Shown: positions 38,641 through 46,897 of the stretch, piece by piece
How positions within the stretch are numbered: position 1 is the stretch's first letter
Layout of the letters: every line of letters begins with the position of its first letter
Source: Shewanella insulae
GTDB taxonomy: Bacteria > Pseudomonadota > Gammaproteobacteria > Enterobacterales > Shewanellaceae
Direction: 5' to 3'
Assembly: GCF_009831655.1 (NCBI RefSeq)
Contig: NZ_WRPA01000001.1
Coordinates: 496,001-560,000, forward strand
DNA: 64,000 bases
Position numbers and translations under genes: made by a program
The notes under the pieces: generated by a model
The model's database searches: none
Told to the model about the DNA's origin: nothing
The model's input: the letters and a program-made list of their open reading frames with translations, nothing else

Positions 38641-38670
38641 TATATGTGGATAGGCATTTCAGATTTCAAG
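38641..38670 (-). promoter_or_regulatory. Sigma-32 type promoter of ibpA
   Basis: On the minus strand CTTGAAA, 14 bp, and CCACATAT. This matches the heat-shock consensus CTTGAAA-N14-CCCCATnT at 7 of 8 positions in the -10 box. It implies a leader of about 170 nt ending in the ROSE-like hairpin. Confidence 0.75.
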
Positions 38671-38740
38671 GAAGAAAATAAAAAATTTTTGATGACCAGG
38701 GACAATGCGCTGATACTGCAATGAGACAAGCTTAATGCAT

Positions 38741-38769
38741 AAAAAAAGCAGCCAAATGGCTGCTTTTTT
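38741..38769 (-). terminator. Rho-independent terminator of the 5'-nucleotidase gene
   Basis: GCAGCC, loop, GGCTGC with A-run and T-run on both sides. It is placed between the 5'-nucleotidase stop and the ibpA promoter, and could act in both directions. Confidence 0.9.
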
Positions 38770-38794
38770 AAAGTTTAGCTTAACGCTATTTAGA

Positions 38795-40501
38795 TTAACG
38801 TTGACAAGCCAATGGACTGTTGCTGTTCAAGAACTGAATATCACCGGCAACGGGTGCATAGTCAGCGGCCTTGATGGCACCTACACTCTCGATGTAAGTC
38901 GCCAGTACTTCTGCATCGACATAACCTGTCATAACAGGTGTCAATGCTGGGTAACCGTCACCGCCAGCGGCGTTATAGCTAGGTACGGTAAAGGTGTATG
39001 TCGCGTCGGCCGCGTAACCCTTACCATTGATGTCGCTGATCGCTACTGTCTTAGCTTCACAATCTACGTCCATCTTGATACCAGCAAGCTGAGGATAAGC
39101 ACCAGAACCTTCTGCACCAATATCAACAGTCGCCACAGCATTCAGGTATTCTGTGATCTCGGCACCAGTCATGGTGCTCAGAGTGATAGAGTTACCGAAA
39201 GGTTGAACGGTCAGCACGTCTTTGTAGGTAATTTCGCCCGCTTCGATAGAAGCACGCACACCACCTGAGTTCATCACCGCGAAATCAGCACCGACTTTAG
39301 TGCGTTGTGCTTCGGCGATCAGACGACCCATGTTGGTCTGCTGAGTACGAACCACACCACGGTCACCTTCAAGCTTATCATCGGTAGAACCGATCACTTT
39401 AAGCAGCTCTTCCTGACCCTTGTCTTGATACTGTTGCAGTACTTCCAATACGGTTGCATCAGGCGTAATTGCTTCGCCGATCAGAACGCGCTCGCCTTCT
39501 TCGTTCTTCTCCTTCAAGTTAACAGGAATCAACTTGTAGCTTGCCAGGTGTAGTTCACCGTTGAAGTATTCGAAGTTAGCTTGACCCACATACTTGCCCC
39601 ACTCGTGAGCCTGCATGATGTAGGTACCATTTTGTTCGTCTGGCTTACAATCGGCACCCGGCTTGAAGTTTGGATCGTAGGCGTTGCCTTCCATACAAAC
39701 TGGGTTCTGAGAGTGACCACCGATCACGGCGGCCAGATCGCCAGCTTCCATTGCACGTGCTAGTGCAACATCGCCTGGGGCATTGTTACCATTAGCACCA
39801 TCTGCATAGTGACCCATGTGAGTGGTTGCAAAGATCAAGTCGGCTTCATTAGCTGCCTTGATATCTTTAATCACTTTCTTCAACTCTTCTTTAGGATCGG
39901 TAAACTCAAGACCGCTGATAAACTCAGGGTTACCAATCTTAGCCGTGTCTTCGGTTGTCAGACCAACCACTGCGATACGCAGACCATTTACGTCAAATAC
40001 CTTATAAGCATCGAAGTAACGCTTACCTGACGCCTTGTCATAGATGTTCGCCGCTAGCATTGGGAACTCTGCCAGTTCACGCTGCATGTCAACAACAGAG
40101 AGTGGGTTATCAAATTCGTGGTTACCAACGGCCATTGCATCGTAACCAATCAGGTTCATACCAACAAAGTCAGGACGCGCATCTTGCAGATCTGACTCAG
40201 GTACACCTGTGTTAATATCACCACCAGAAAGCAGCAGTGTCTCGCCGCCATTGGCTTCAACCTCTGCGCGGATCTGATCGATCAGCGTCTTACGAGCCGC
40301 CATGCCATACTCACCATATTTGTTTTCGAAGAAACGACCATGGTTGTCGTTAGTATGAAGTACGGTAAATACAGTACATGCATCGCCAGCTTCGGCACAT
40401 GTTGTTGGTACCTTAGTGGTATCATCGTCACTGCCGTTACAGCCAGCAAGTGCAGCCACAACAGCCGTAGCGACTAATCCTTTTAATAGCTTATTTGTCA
40501 T
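38795..40501 (-). CDS. 5'-nucleotidase/UshA-family lipoprotein
   Basis: A 568-residue surface or periplasmic phosphatase expected to release phosphate and nucleosides from extracellular nucleotides. It has a lipoprotein signal with lipobox ALAGC, then a Ser/Asp linker. The metallophosphatase domain has LHTNDNHGRF, LLSGGDINTG, VGNHEFDNP, TTHMGHYADG and IGGHSQNP; the nucleotide-binding C-domain has NSGGVRASIEAGEI, VQPFGNSI and YNAAGGDGYPAL. The ATG at 40501 is chosen because the signal peptide begins there; the longer frame adds 13 residues. Monocistronic. Confidence 0.92.
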   Translation of the reverse strand: MTNKLLKGLVATAVVAALAGCNGSDDDTTKVPTTCAEAGDACTVFTVLHTNDNHGRFFENKYGEYGMAARKTLIDQIRAEVEANGGETLLLSGGDINTGVPESDLQDARPDFVGMNLIGYDAMAVGNHEFDNPLSVVDMQRELAEFPMLAANIYDKASGKRYFDAYKVFDVNGLRIAVVGLTTEDTAKIGNPEFISGLEFTDPKEELKKVIKDIKAANEADLIFATTHMGHYADGANGNNAPGDVALARAMEAGDLAAVIGGHSQNPVCMEGNAYDPNFKPGADCKPDEQNGTYIMQAHEWGKYVGQANFEYFNGELHLASYKLIPVNLKEKNEEGERVLIGEAITPDATVLEVLQQYQDKGQEELLKVIGSTDDKLEGDRGVVRTQQTNMGRLIAEAQRTKVGADFAVMNSGGVRASIEAGEITYKDVLTVQPFGNSITLSTMTGAEITEYLNAVATVDIGAEGSGAYPQLAGIKMDVDCEAKTVAISDINGKGYAADATYTFTVPSYNAAGGDGYPALTPVMTGYVDAEVLATYIESVGAIKAADYAPVAGDIQFLNSNSPLACQR

Positions 40502-40540
40502 TACATCAACCCCTAGATTATCTTTTTTATTAACCATCAT

Positions 40541-41021
40541 AATTTTTGACAGCGAACGTCATAATCTCGCCGCGAAATATAATAGCAAACAATATCTAGA
40601 AAATGTGGCATTTTTATGAACAAACATAGGGCAAATGTTTATTTTAAAAGCGTTTTACGCCCCTCATTGTTCAGGTGTCAGAACAAGCTAAATTAAGCCG
40701 CTTGACCAAAGTGATTAATTAAAACGAACGCCTAAGGTTATTTTGTTGCAATTTTATTAACTTGCAGAAGTAATCTAAAAAATAGAGATACTCCCTATAT
40801 ACAAACAAGCCCTTGCGTACCTAGATCACAAAATCGGTAAATATTTCACACTAGATCAACCTTATCTAAAGCAGTAAAACTTAATGCAGCTTGATTTGAT
40901 GATTTTTCAAACAAAAAAGTGGCTATTTACGTGCACTTGTTAAGATCTGGTTACGACGTAACTGAGCTAAAAACATTCGCCAATTGATTGACGTGATCTC
41001 AAGCACACTCCTTAATCCAAT
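40541..41021. other. AT-rich intergenic region, no gene seen
   Basis: About 480 bp upstream of the 5'-nucleotidase gene with no credible coding frame. It is distinctly AT-richer than its surroundings. CRP-like half-sites occur: CTAGATCACA (40821-40830) and TCACACTAGATCA (40846-40858), and a looser CGTGA-N6-GCACA at 40992-41007. None is a full palindrome, so regulation by CRP/FNR-type factors is only a possibility. Confidence 0.4.
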
Positions 41022-41047
41022 AAAAAAGGGGCGCCAACTGGTGCCCC
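41022..41047 (-). terminator. Rho-independent terminator of the esterase gene
   Basis: On the minus strand GGGGCACC, loop, GGCGCCCC followed by TTTTTT. Confidence 0.9.
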
Positions 41048-41097
41048 TAGCTCGTTTCGATAACCTTACTTCAAATCAAGCCAATAAAATAAACGCC

Positions 41098-41772
41098 TTA
41101 TTCACTCAGACGCGCCTTAAGCCACTGCCCAATCTCCTGAAGTTGATTCGGCAGTACGCTGTGCCCCATGGGATAGGTCTGCCACTGCGTCTGATAACCT
41201 GCCTTTGAAATCAATTCAAATGCCGAGTGGCCCAAGGCCAGCGGAACCACCTCATCTTGCTCACCGTGTTGCTGTAGCAGCGGCGTGTCCCGGTTCGCAT
41301 CACTCAAGTTATCGGGCAATGCATTGCCCGTGGGCAGGTAACATGAAAGCGCCATAATACCCGCCAGCCGCTTGGAGAAGCGCAGCCCAGTAAACAGGCT
41401 CATGACGCCACCTTGACTAAAGCCGGCCAAGACTATCTTGTCGCTGGGCACGCCTGAGGCTATCTGCTCCTCAATCAGCGCGGTGATCGCTAGCTCGGAC
41501 GCTAGCACGCCGGCCATATCTGCGCGGTTGTCTACCTCCATCCCCTTGATGTCGTACCAGGCAGGCATTACATAACCTTGGTTGATCGTCACAGGCATGC
41601 TTGGCGCATGGGGAAAAATGAAGCGTACGCCGAGCTCATCGGGCAAGCCCAGTAGCGGCACCACAGGGGCAAAACCTGCGCCTGAATCACCTAGACCGTG
41701 TAACCAGACCACGCAGGCGCGGCACTGGGATTGAGGTTCTATTGTGATCCGCTCTAACGGCAGTTGAGACAT
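41098..41772 (-). CDS. Alpha/beta-hydrolase, carboxylesterase/lysophospholipase-like
   Basis: A 224-residue cytoplasmic serine hydrolase of the phospholipase/carboxylesterase (Abhydrolase_2) family. The oxyanion stretch is VVWLHGLGDSGAGF, the nucleophile is Ser119 in LAGFSQGGVMS, and the acid Asp is in QQHGEQDEVVP. The His is in YPMGHSVLP. I chose the ATG at 41772 because AAGGA is well spaced before it; a start seven codons earlier is possible. Substrate not readable. Confidence 0.9.
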   Translation of the reverse strand: MSQLPLERITIEPQSQCRACVVWLHGLGDSGAGFAPVVPLLGLPDELGVRFIFPHAPSMPVTINQGYVMPAWYDIKGMEVDNRADMAGVLASELAITALIEEQIASGVPSDKIVLAGFSQGGVMSLFTGLRFSKRLAGIMALSCYLPTGNALPDNLSDANRDTPLLQQHGEQDEVVPLALGHSAFELISKAGYQTQWQTYPMGHSVLPNQLQEIGQWLKARLSE

Positions 41773-41952
41773 AGGGTTTCCTTTATTACTCATTTCATTA
41801 TGTGTTCATGTGCGGCCGATCATATCAGGAAGCCTTAATACCCCCAACTATTCGATAAAGTCGAATAAAAAACCCCAGTTTTCGCGCTTTTTTATCCGGT
41901 TCTGCGACTGTTACACTGAACTCAAGGATGCATTCAGCTGAGGCAGAAACAG

Positions 41953-42960
41953 ATGGGACTACTACAAGCAGGCCAATGGGTCGATAAATGGTATGACACA
42001 AACAAGAGCAAGGGCGCGTTTGTACGGGAAGATGCTGCTTTTCGCCGCTGGATCAAGGCACCAACCGCTGATGAGCCTGCGCCCGAATTTAAAGCCGAGT
42101 CGGGGCGCTACCATCTCTATGTGTCGCTTGCCTGTCCTTGGGCGCACAGAACCCTTATCTTTCGCGAGCTGAAGTCTTTGCAGGCCCATATCGGTGTCAC
42201 CGTCGTCGAGCCCCACATGCTAGGCAATGGCTGGGAGTTTAGCGGGCCGAAACAAAGCGAACTTGCCCAGCATATCGAAGGCAGCGAAATCGACCGACTT
42301 AACGGTAAAGATTATCTCTACCAGATCTACCAGCTAGCGAAACCCGACTACAGCGGCAGGGTGACTGTGCCTGTGCTGTGGGACAAGCAGACTCATACCA
42401 TAGTCAGTAACGAGTCGGCGGAGATCATCCGCATGTTTAACAGCGCATTTAATGAGATAACAGACAATGGACTCGACTTCTATCCCACCTCACTCAGGGA
42501 GGAGATCGATGAGATCAATCACTGGATTTATCATAAGATCAATAATGGCGTATACCGTGCGGGTTTTGCCACTAGCCAGACGGCCTATGAGCATGCCTAT
42601 GATGAACTGTTTGAAGCGCTAGATACCTTAGAGACACGCCTTAGCCGGCAGCGCTATCTGGTAGGCAACCAAATTACCGAAGCCGACTGGCGCCTGTTCA
42701 CCACACTAATACGTTTCGACGCCGTCTACGTAGGCCACTTCAAGACCAATCGCAATCGCATCGGCGACATGCCGTCGATTCAAGCTTATCTGAAGGAGTT
42801 ATACCAACACCCAGGTGTTGCTAAGACAGTTAATTTTGAGCATATCAAGCAGCACTACTATTTCAGCCATGGGCAGATCAATCCGACTCGTGTTGTGCCC
42901 AAGGGCCCCAGGTTAGATCTCGACTCGCCCCATGGCCGTGACGAGCTTGGCCACAACTAA
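41953..42960 (+). CDS. yqjG: Glutathionyl-hydroquinone reductase (Xi-class GST)
   Basis: A 335-residue enzyme that reduces glutathionyl-hydroquinones to hydroquinones plus glutathione disulfide. It has the Xi-class active Cys61 in LACPWAHRT, the conserved GWEFSG, LYQIYQLAKPDYSGRVTVPV and VSNESAEIIRMFN, and a helical C-domain (GFATSQTAYEHAY, ITEADWRLFTTLIRFDAVYVGHFKTN). GAGG lies upstream of the ATG. Single gene. Confidence 0.93.
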   Translation: MGLLQAGQWVDKWYDTNKSKGAFVREDAAFRRWIKAPTADEPAPEFKAESGRYHLYVSLACPWAHRTLIFRELKSLQAHIGVTVVEPHMLGNGWEFSGPKQSELAQHIEGSEIDRLNGKDYLYQIYQLAKPDYSGRVTVPVLWDKQTHTIVSNESAEIIRMFNSAFNEITDNGLDFYPTSLREEIDEINHWIYHKINNGVYRAGFATSQTAYEHAYDELFEALDTLETRLSRQRYLVGNQITEADWRLFTTLIRFDAVYVGHFKTNRNRIGDMPSIQAYLKELYQHPGVAKTVNFEHIKQHYYFSHGQINPTRVVPKGPRLDLDSPHGRDELGHN

Positions 42961-42974
42961 CGCTGCGGAGGTTG

Positions 42975-43004
42975 ACTTGTCCACGACGAACTTATCCACG
43001 GCAA
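42975..43004. repeat. 15-bp imperfect tandem duplication
   Basis: ACTTGTCCACGACGA is followed by ACTTATCCACGGCAA (12 of 15 identical), 14 bp after the stop of the hydroquinone reductase gene. Each copy contains a DnaA-box-like 9-mer (TTGTCCACG, TTATCCACG). Confidence 0.75.
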
Positions 43005-43061
43005 GCATCGCCGTTATCGGGCTGCATAAACAGTAATAAATGCGGGGTAACCCAACCTCAA

Positions 43062-43286
43062 TTAGTCGATATCAATACCGAGACACTCGGCGATATCGGC
43101 TAGCTGGTTTGCATCGTCTAAGGCAAGGTGCCAGCGCACCGCGCCCCCATCCGCCACCATTATGTTGCCCGCACTGAGCATACGCAGATCATCGACCATG
43201 GCATAGAGGCTGACACCAGAGGACAACTTTACCAGCACCTCTTGGGGTGAGACGATCACCCTTCCCCCAGAGAATTCAATTACCAT
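43062..43286 (-). CDS. Small conserved protein, possibly DUF3389 family
   Basis: A 74-residue protein, mostly beta-strand in character (MVIEFSGGRVIVSPQEVLVKL), with no signal peptide. It resembles what I recall of the DUF3389 family; this assignment is tentative. AAGTAAGAG precedes the ATG. A MITE-like element ends 24 bp upstream of its start and may carry or disturb its promoter. Confidence 0.65.
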   Translation of the reverse strand: MVIEFSGGRVIVSPQEVLVKLSSGVSLYAMVDDLRMLSAGNIMVADGGAVRWHLALDDANQLADIAECLGIDID

Positions 43287-43309
43287 AAGCTCTTACTTCA
43301 ATAGACATA

Positions 43310-43449
43310 ATACCAATCCTAGTATTAAAACGTCCGATAACGGCGTTATTATTTTTGATTGTAAAATAACTACTTATCGAAAAATCATGCCTTGTTCTCG
43401 AATTTTTTTCCTACGCAACTTCTGATCACTTACTTACCATGATTGGTAT
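43310..43449. mobile_element. MITE-like element, copy 1 (140 bp)
   Basis: It is bounded by the inverted repeats ATACCAATC and GATTGGTAT. The interior matches the copy at 51126-51288: TTTTTGATT…, ACTACTTATC, CCTTGTTCTC and CTGATCACT in the same order. It encodes no protein, as expected of a non-autonomous element. It sits between the slyD terminator and the 74-residue gene. Confidence 0.8.
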
Positions 43450-43474
43450 AAAAAGACCCAGGAAAACCCGGGCC
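43450..43474 (-). terminator. Rho-independent terminator of slyD
   Basis: On the minus strand GGCCCGGG, TTTT, CCTGGGTC (two G-T pairs) followed by TTTTTAT. It directly abuts the MITE-like element. Confidence 0.8.
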
Positions 43475-43522
43475 TCTATGGTTATTCAGGTGTTCACCAC
43501 TATTCGAGTGGTGGTGACCATT

Positions 43523-44005
43523 CTAGTGGTGATGACCACCGACGCCGTGGGCGTGTCCATGGGCGATCTCTTCGGCAGTCGCCTCGCGAGCATCGACAAC
43601 CTCAAGATCGAAGGTCAGTTCGCGACCCGCCAGCGGATGGTTGATATCCACGGTGGCCATAAATTTACCCACTTTGAGTACAGTCACCTGGCGCTGGCCC
43701 TGCTCGGTATTTATGATGGCGCGCATGCCTGGCTTCCACGCTTTCGCGCCTTGCAGATGCTTGATCGACACGCGCTGCTCACCGTTTTCGTTACGCACGC
43801 CATAGGTTTCTTCTGGTGGCAGGGTGACGGAAAACTTCTCGCCCACAGCCTTACCTTCCATCGCCTTCTCGACGCCAGGCATCATGTTGTCATGCCCATG
43901 TAGGTAGGCAATAGGATCTAATCCTTCATTGGTTTCGAGCACTTCACCCGCTTCATCGCGTAAGGTGTAGTTAAACTGCACGACCATATCGTCTTTAATG
44001 CTCAT
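43523..44005 (-). CDS. slyD: FKBP-type peptidyl-prolyl isomerase SlyD, short His-rich tail
   Basis: Prolyl isomerase, chaperone and metal-binding protein. The FKBP halves are NEGLDPIAYLHGHDNMMPGVEKAM and VDINHPLAGRELTFDLEVVDA, with the chaperone insert between. The C-terminal tail is only HGHAHGVGGHHH, short for SlyD. After the TAG the same frame continues N-G-H-H-H-S-N-S-G-E-H for several codons, suggesting a longer His-rich tail was cut by a stop. The ATG at 44005 is preceded by AAGGA; the frame also has a TTG one codon earlier. The protein is 160 residues. Confidence 0.94.
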   Translation of the reverse strand: MSIKDDMVVQFNYTLRDEAGEVLETNEGLDPIAYLHGHDNMMPGVEKAMEGKAVGEKFSVTLPPEETYGVRNENGEQRVSIKHLQGAKAWKPGMRAIINTEQGQRQVTVLKVGKFMATVDINHPLAGRELTFDLEVVDAREATAEEIAHGHAHGVGGHHH

Positions 44006-44079
44006 CAAGCGTCCTTAGTTAGTCTCTTTTCTTCAAGTGGGCGAAGCTTAGCAAAACTTCCCCCGAGGCGCTACGCCTG

Positions 44080-44952
44080 TTAAGTCTTGCCACCCGGCAC
44101 TATGGCCAGATGCTCTATCTCGCTTAAGATGGTGTGATTCTTAAGGGCCAGCTGACACACGCCGCTGCGGATCTGATGCTGGGCCGAGCAGTCAACGCTC
44201 CATTGCCGCAGCAGATAACCGGCCAGGGCGGCGCGGCAGCTTAGTACCAGCTCACCCTCGCTCATCTGATAATCCAGCGCAATCGCCTCGGGGTGCGTCA
44301 GGCTGGGATGGGGAATCAATACAAGGCTCACCAGCTTCTGCCAGTAGCTATCTTTGTCTTGCAACTCATGGTCGAAGGGCTCGGTGGCGCTCTGAGTCAC
44401 CGCCTTGAAACGGGTCACCACAAAGTCGGTAAACACCTGATGGGTGCGGTCGAAACAGCGCACATGCCAGCGCTGACCATTATTCACCAGCGTGTGGGGC
44501 ACTAGCTCTCTCTGGGTCTCGCCCGATGACACAGATACATAGGTCACGGCAATCGCCTGCTTATGGGCGATGGCGCGCATTACGGCGGCGATGATATTGG
44601 TGTCTGGATGAATAAGCTGCACCGCATCCAAACAAACTGTGCTTGGCATTATCGGATGAGATAGCCCATCGCCAAAGCCATTGGCCAACCCATGAAGGAT
44701 CGCCTCTGGATCATGGTCAAACAGGGGGCTAAACTCGGCGCGCCTATGGTAGCGCTTGGTCTGATGCACCAGCTCCATGTTGTGGGGCGCCAGATCGCGG
44801 TAACTGGCGAAATCCCGGGTCGCTGCCGCCAGACCTGTGGCAAATTTAGCGATCAAGTCCTGACGCGATACCTGACCAAAATACTGCAAACTAAAGTCGA
44901 TAAACGCCAGACGTTGCCGCTGGGCAAAGGACAAACTCTCCATCGCATCCAT
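44080..44952 (-). CDS. WYL-domain transcriptional regulator, CapW/BrxR-like
   Basis: A 290-residue regulator with an N-terminal winged helix (RLAFIDFSLQYFGQVSRQDL, AAATRDFASYRDLAPHNMEL), a middle WYL domain (AIAVTYVSVSSGETQRELVP, NGQRWHVRCFDRTHQVFTDF) and a C-terminal WCX-type domain. This order and the spacing resemble the CapW/BrxR group, which represses phage-defence operons and binds nucleotide-type ligands through WYL. No defence genes flank it here. AAAGG precedes the ATG. A perfect 8-bp-arm inverted repeat lies about 45 bp upstream and could be its operator or the mltB-side terminator. Confidence 0.87.
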   Translation of the reverse strand: MDAMESLSFAQRQRLAFIDFSLQYFGQVSRQDLIAKFATGLAAATRDFASYRDLAPHNMELVHQTKRYHRRAEFSPLFDHDPEAILHGLANGFGDGLSHPIMPSTVCLDAVQLIHPDTNIIAAVMRAIAHKQAIAVTYVSVSSGETQRELVPHTLVNNGQRWHVRCFDRTHQVFTDFVVTRFKAVTQSATEPFDHELQDKDSYWQKLVSLVLIPHPSLTHPEAIALDYQMSEGELVLSCRAALAGYLLRQWSVDCSAQHQIRSGVCQLALKNHTILSEIEHLAIVPGGKT

Positions 44953-44996
44953 AAAGCTACCTTTATTGCCACTCGTTAAATGCTGTCATTAAGAAA

Positions 44997-45019
44997 TGGC
45001 CGGGCATTTTGCCCGGCCA
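44997..45019 (-). terminator. Strong hairpin between the mltB-like gene and the WYL regulator
   Basis: GGCCGGGC, ATTTT, GCCCGGCC: eight G-C pairs, extended by a T-A pair. On the minus strand it is followed by ATTTCTT, a poor T-tract. It may terminate the mltB-like gene (stop at 45071) or serve as an inverted-repeat operator for the WYL regulator. Confidence 0.6.
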
Positions 45020-45070
45020 AGGTCTTAAGCTAATGTAAATTTTATCGAGATGCAATCATAATGGTTAGCA

Positions 45071-46258
45071 CTATTTGATGCCCAGGGCACTGAAGGTCTC
45101 ATCGCTTGGAAATCCGTCGGCCACCAGACCAATACTGCGCTGAAAGGCCTGCAGGCCGGCGCGGGAGTTGACCCCGAGCACACCATCAGGCTTGCCCACC
45201 TCATAACCCTTCTCGTTGAGTTTGGCCTGCAGCAACTTAAGCTTGGCGCGACTGATGTTATCGTGTTTCGGTGGCGCCACATGCAGGTGCGCACCGCCAT
45301 TGATGCGATCGGCCAGATGCCCTACCGCGATGGCGTAAAACTCTGAGCGGTTCCAGCGCATGATCACATCGAAATTGCCATAGCCTAAGAATGCGGGGCC
45401 CGTATGCCCTGCCGGTAGATAGAGCGCGGCTTGCATGTCCGGCGTAGACAGAGCTCGACCATTAGCCTGAGTCAGCCCTAAACCGGCCCAGGTAGTTAAA
45501 CTTTGTTTATCTTTACGCCCCAGATGACGAAAATCGTAATCCTTAGGCAGGGAGACCTCACGCCCCCAGCGCTCATTGCGCACCCAACCCAGATTATTCA
45601 GGAAGTTGGCCGCCGACGACAAGGCGTCCTCAGTGCTATTGAATAGATCGGCCTTGCCATCACCGTCCGCGTCCACCGCATACTTGGCATAGGCCGAGGG
45701 CATAAACTGGGTGTGTCCCATGGCACCGGCCCAAGAGCCCTGCATCTGCTTATTGTCAAATTGGTAGGCCTCTTTAAGCTTCAACGCCTGAATCAATTCA
45801 CCGGTAAAATAGCTGCTGCGTCTCGGGTCGCAGGCAAGGGTTGTCAGGGAATCGATAACCGGCATCTTGCCCTTATAGGAGCCGAAATTGGTCTCCAGTC
45901 CCCAGAAGGCCATTAGATACTGAGGCGGAATGCCATATTCTTGCTGCAGCTTATGTAGCAATGGGCCGTGCTTCTTCAGCAGACGACGCCCCTCCTTGAC
46001 CCGCCAGTCGGTGACACGCTTGGAGAAATAGTTATCAAAGGTCTGACTAAATTCCGGCTGCTTCTTATCCAGCTCTATCACCCGCGAAACATACTTCACC
46101 TGGCCCAAGCCCTCTTCCACCGTCTTATTCGACACCCCGGCGGCGATTGCCTTCTGCTTGAGGCCACTCACACAGGTATCGAAATCTTGGGCGAGCGCGC
46201 TAAGGCTTGGCAAGCCGGTTGCCAGTATCAGGGATGCAAAGGTGAACAATTTTTTCAA
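45071..46258 (-). CDS. MltB-family lytic murein transglycosylase with peptidoglycan-binding domain
   Basis: A 395-residue periplasmic enzyme with a cleavable signal peptide (LFTFASLILATGLPSLSALAQ) and no lipobox. The SLT_2 catalytic domain has Glu in LMAFWGLETNFGSYKG plus WAGAMGHTQFMPSAY and the DADGDGKADLFNS loop. A C-terminal PG_binding_1 domain follows (LQAKLNEKGYEVGKPDGVLG, RAGLQAFQRSIGLVADGFPS). The extra binding domain and soluble form set it apart from E. coli MltB. Confidence 0.94.
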   Translation of the reverse strand: MKKLFTFASLILATGLPSLSALAQDFDTCVSGLKQKAIAAGVSNKTVEEGLGQVKYVSRVIELDKKQPEFSQTFDNYFSKRVTDWRVKEGRRLLKKHGPLLHKLQQEYGIPPQYLMAFWGLETNFGSYKGKMPVIDSLTTLACDPRRSSYFTGELIQALKLKEAYQFDNKQMQGSWAGAMGHTQFMPSAYAKYAVDADGDGKADLFNSTEDALSSAANFLNNLGWVRNERWGREVSLPKDYDFRHLGRKDKQSLTTWAGLGLTQANGRALSTPDMQAALYLPAGHTGPAFLGYGNFDVIMRWNRSEFYAIAVGHLADRINGGAHLHVAPPKHDNISRAKLKLLQAKLNEKGYEVGKPDGVLGVNSRAGLQAFQRSIGLVADGFPSDETFSALGIK

Positions 46259-46452
46259 AATAAAGACTCCAAGAGAAAGCGGCTAAAAAAATAAGAAACT
46301 TAATGATCTGCAGCCGGTGAGAAACCAGACCTTCCTCAGACATGATAACGACTCGAGGCACTTATACTAAATGATTTATGATTAATTATTCGAACTTAGA
46401 CCAGTTTGCCCCATGGGCGTATAAATAGTGGGCTGGTCGGTTGATCTAACCC

Positions 46453-46480
46453 TTGGCTCATTAGCCACATCGCGTATAAT
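46453..46480 (+). promoter_or_regulatory. Sigma-70 promoter of the DUF2750 gene
   Basis: TTGGCT, 16 bp, TATAAT. It lies 33 bp upstream of the ATG of the DUF2750 gene, with an exact -10 box. Confidence 0.7.
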
Positions 46481-46513
46481 GGGCTCGATTTTACCCTTTC
46501 TAAGAGAACTCAC

Positions 46514-46873
46514 ATGACAGACAGCAATCCCGTTTTAGCAAGCTTTATCGACAACGTAAAAGAGCAGCAAGCCGTTTGGGGCCTTCAGGATGAGACAGGC
46601 GAAGGTTGGGTCGTGTGTGACTCCTCAGAATATGAAGAGACGGACGTGATGCCGTTGTGGTCAAGCGAAGCACAAGCCAAGGTACACTGCACAGAAGAGT
46701 GGCAGGGCTATCAGCCGGCTCCCATCCCACTAGAAGAGCTGCTGGAATACTGGATTCAAGATCTGCACGATGACGGAGTGTTAGTGGGTATCGACTGGGT
46801 TGCCGAGCAAGAGTGCCTAGAACTAGATCCTATTACCCTAGCCAAGAGCCTGGTCGACATAGAGCAAGAGTAA
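46514..46873 (+). CDS. DUF2750 domain protein
   Basis: A 119-residue acidic cytoplasmic protein. It shows the DUF2750 pattern: a helical start, WGLQDETGEGWVVCDSSE, a central DVMPLWSSEAQAKVHC and the C-terminal IPLEELLEYWIQDLHDDGVL. Function unknown. It is driven by a good promoter and followed 45 bp later by the Cys-rich gene, possibly in one transcript. Confidence 0.85.
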   Translation: MTDSNPVLASFIDNVKEQQAVWGLQDETGEGWVVCDSSEYEETDVMPLWSSEAQAKVHCTEEWQGYQPAPIPLEELLEYWIQDLHDDGVLVGIDWVAEQECLELDPITLAKSLVDIEQE

Positions 46874-46897
46874 GGCTTGATCCAACTCGCTCGCCAA

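Noticed and set aside
42975..43004. Two DnaA-box-like 9-mers, suggesting a replication or DnaA-titration site
   Set aside because: Both lie in the two halves of one 15-bp tandem duplication, there is no AT-rich unwinding region, and no replication genes are near. Duplication explains them better.
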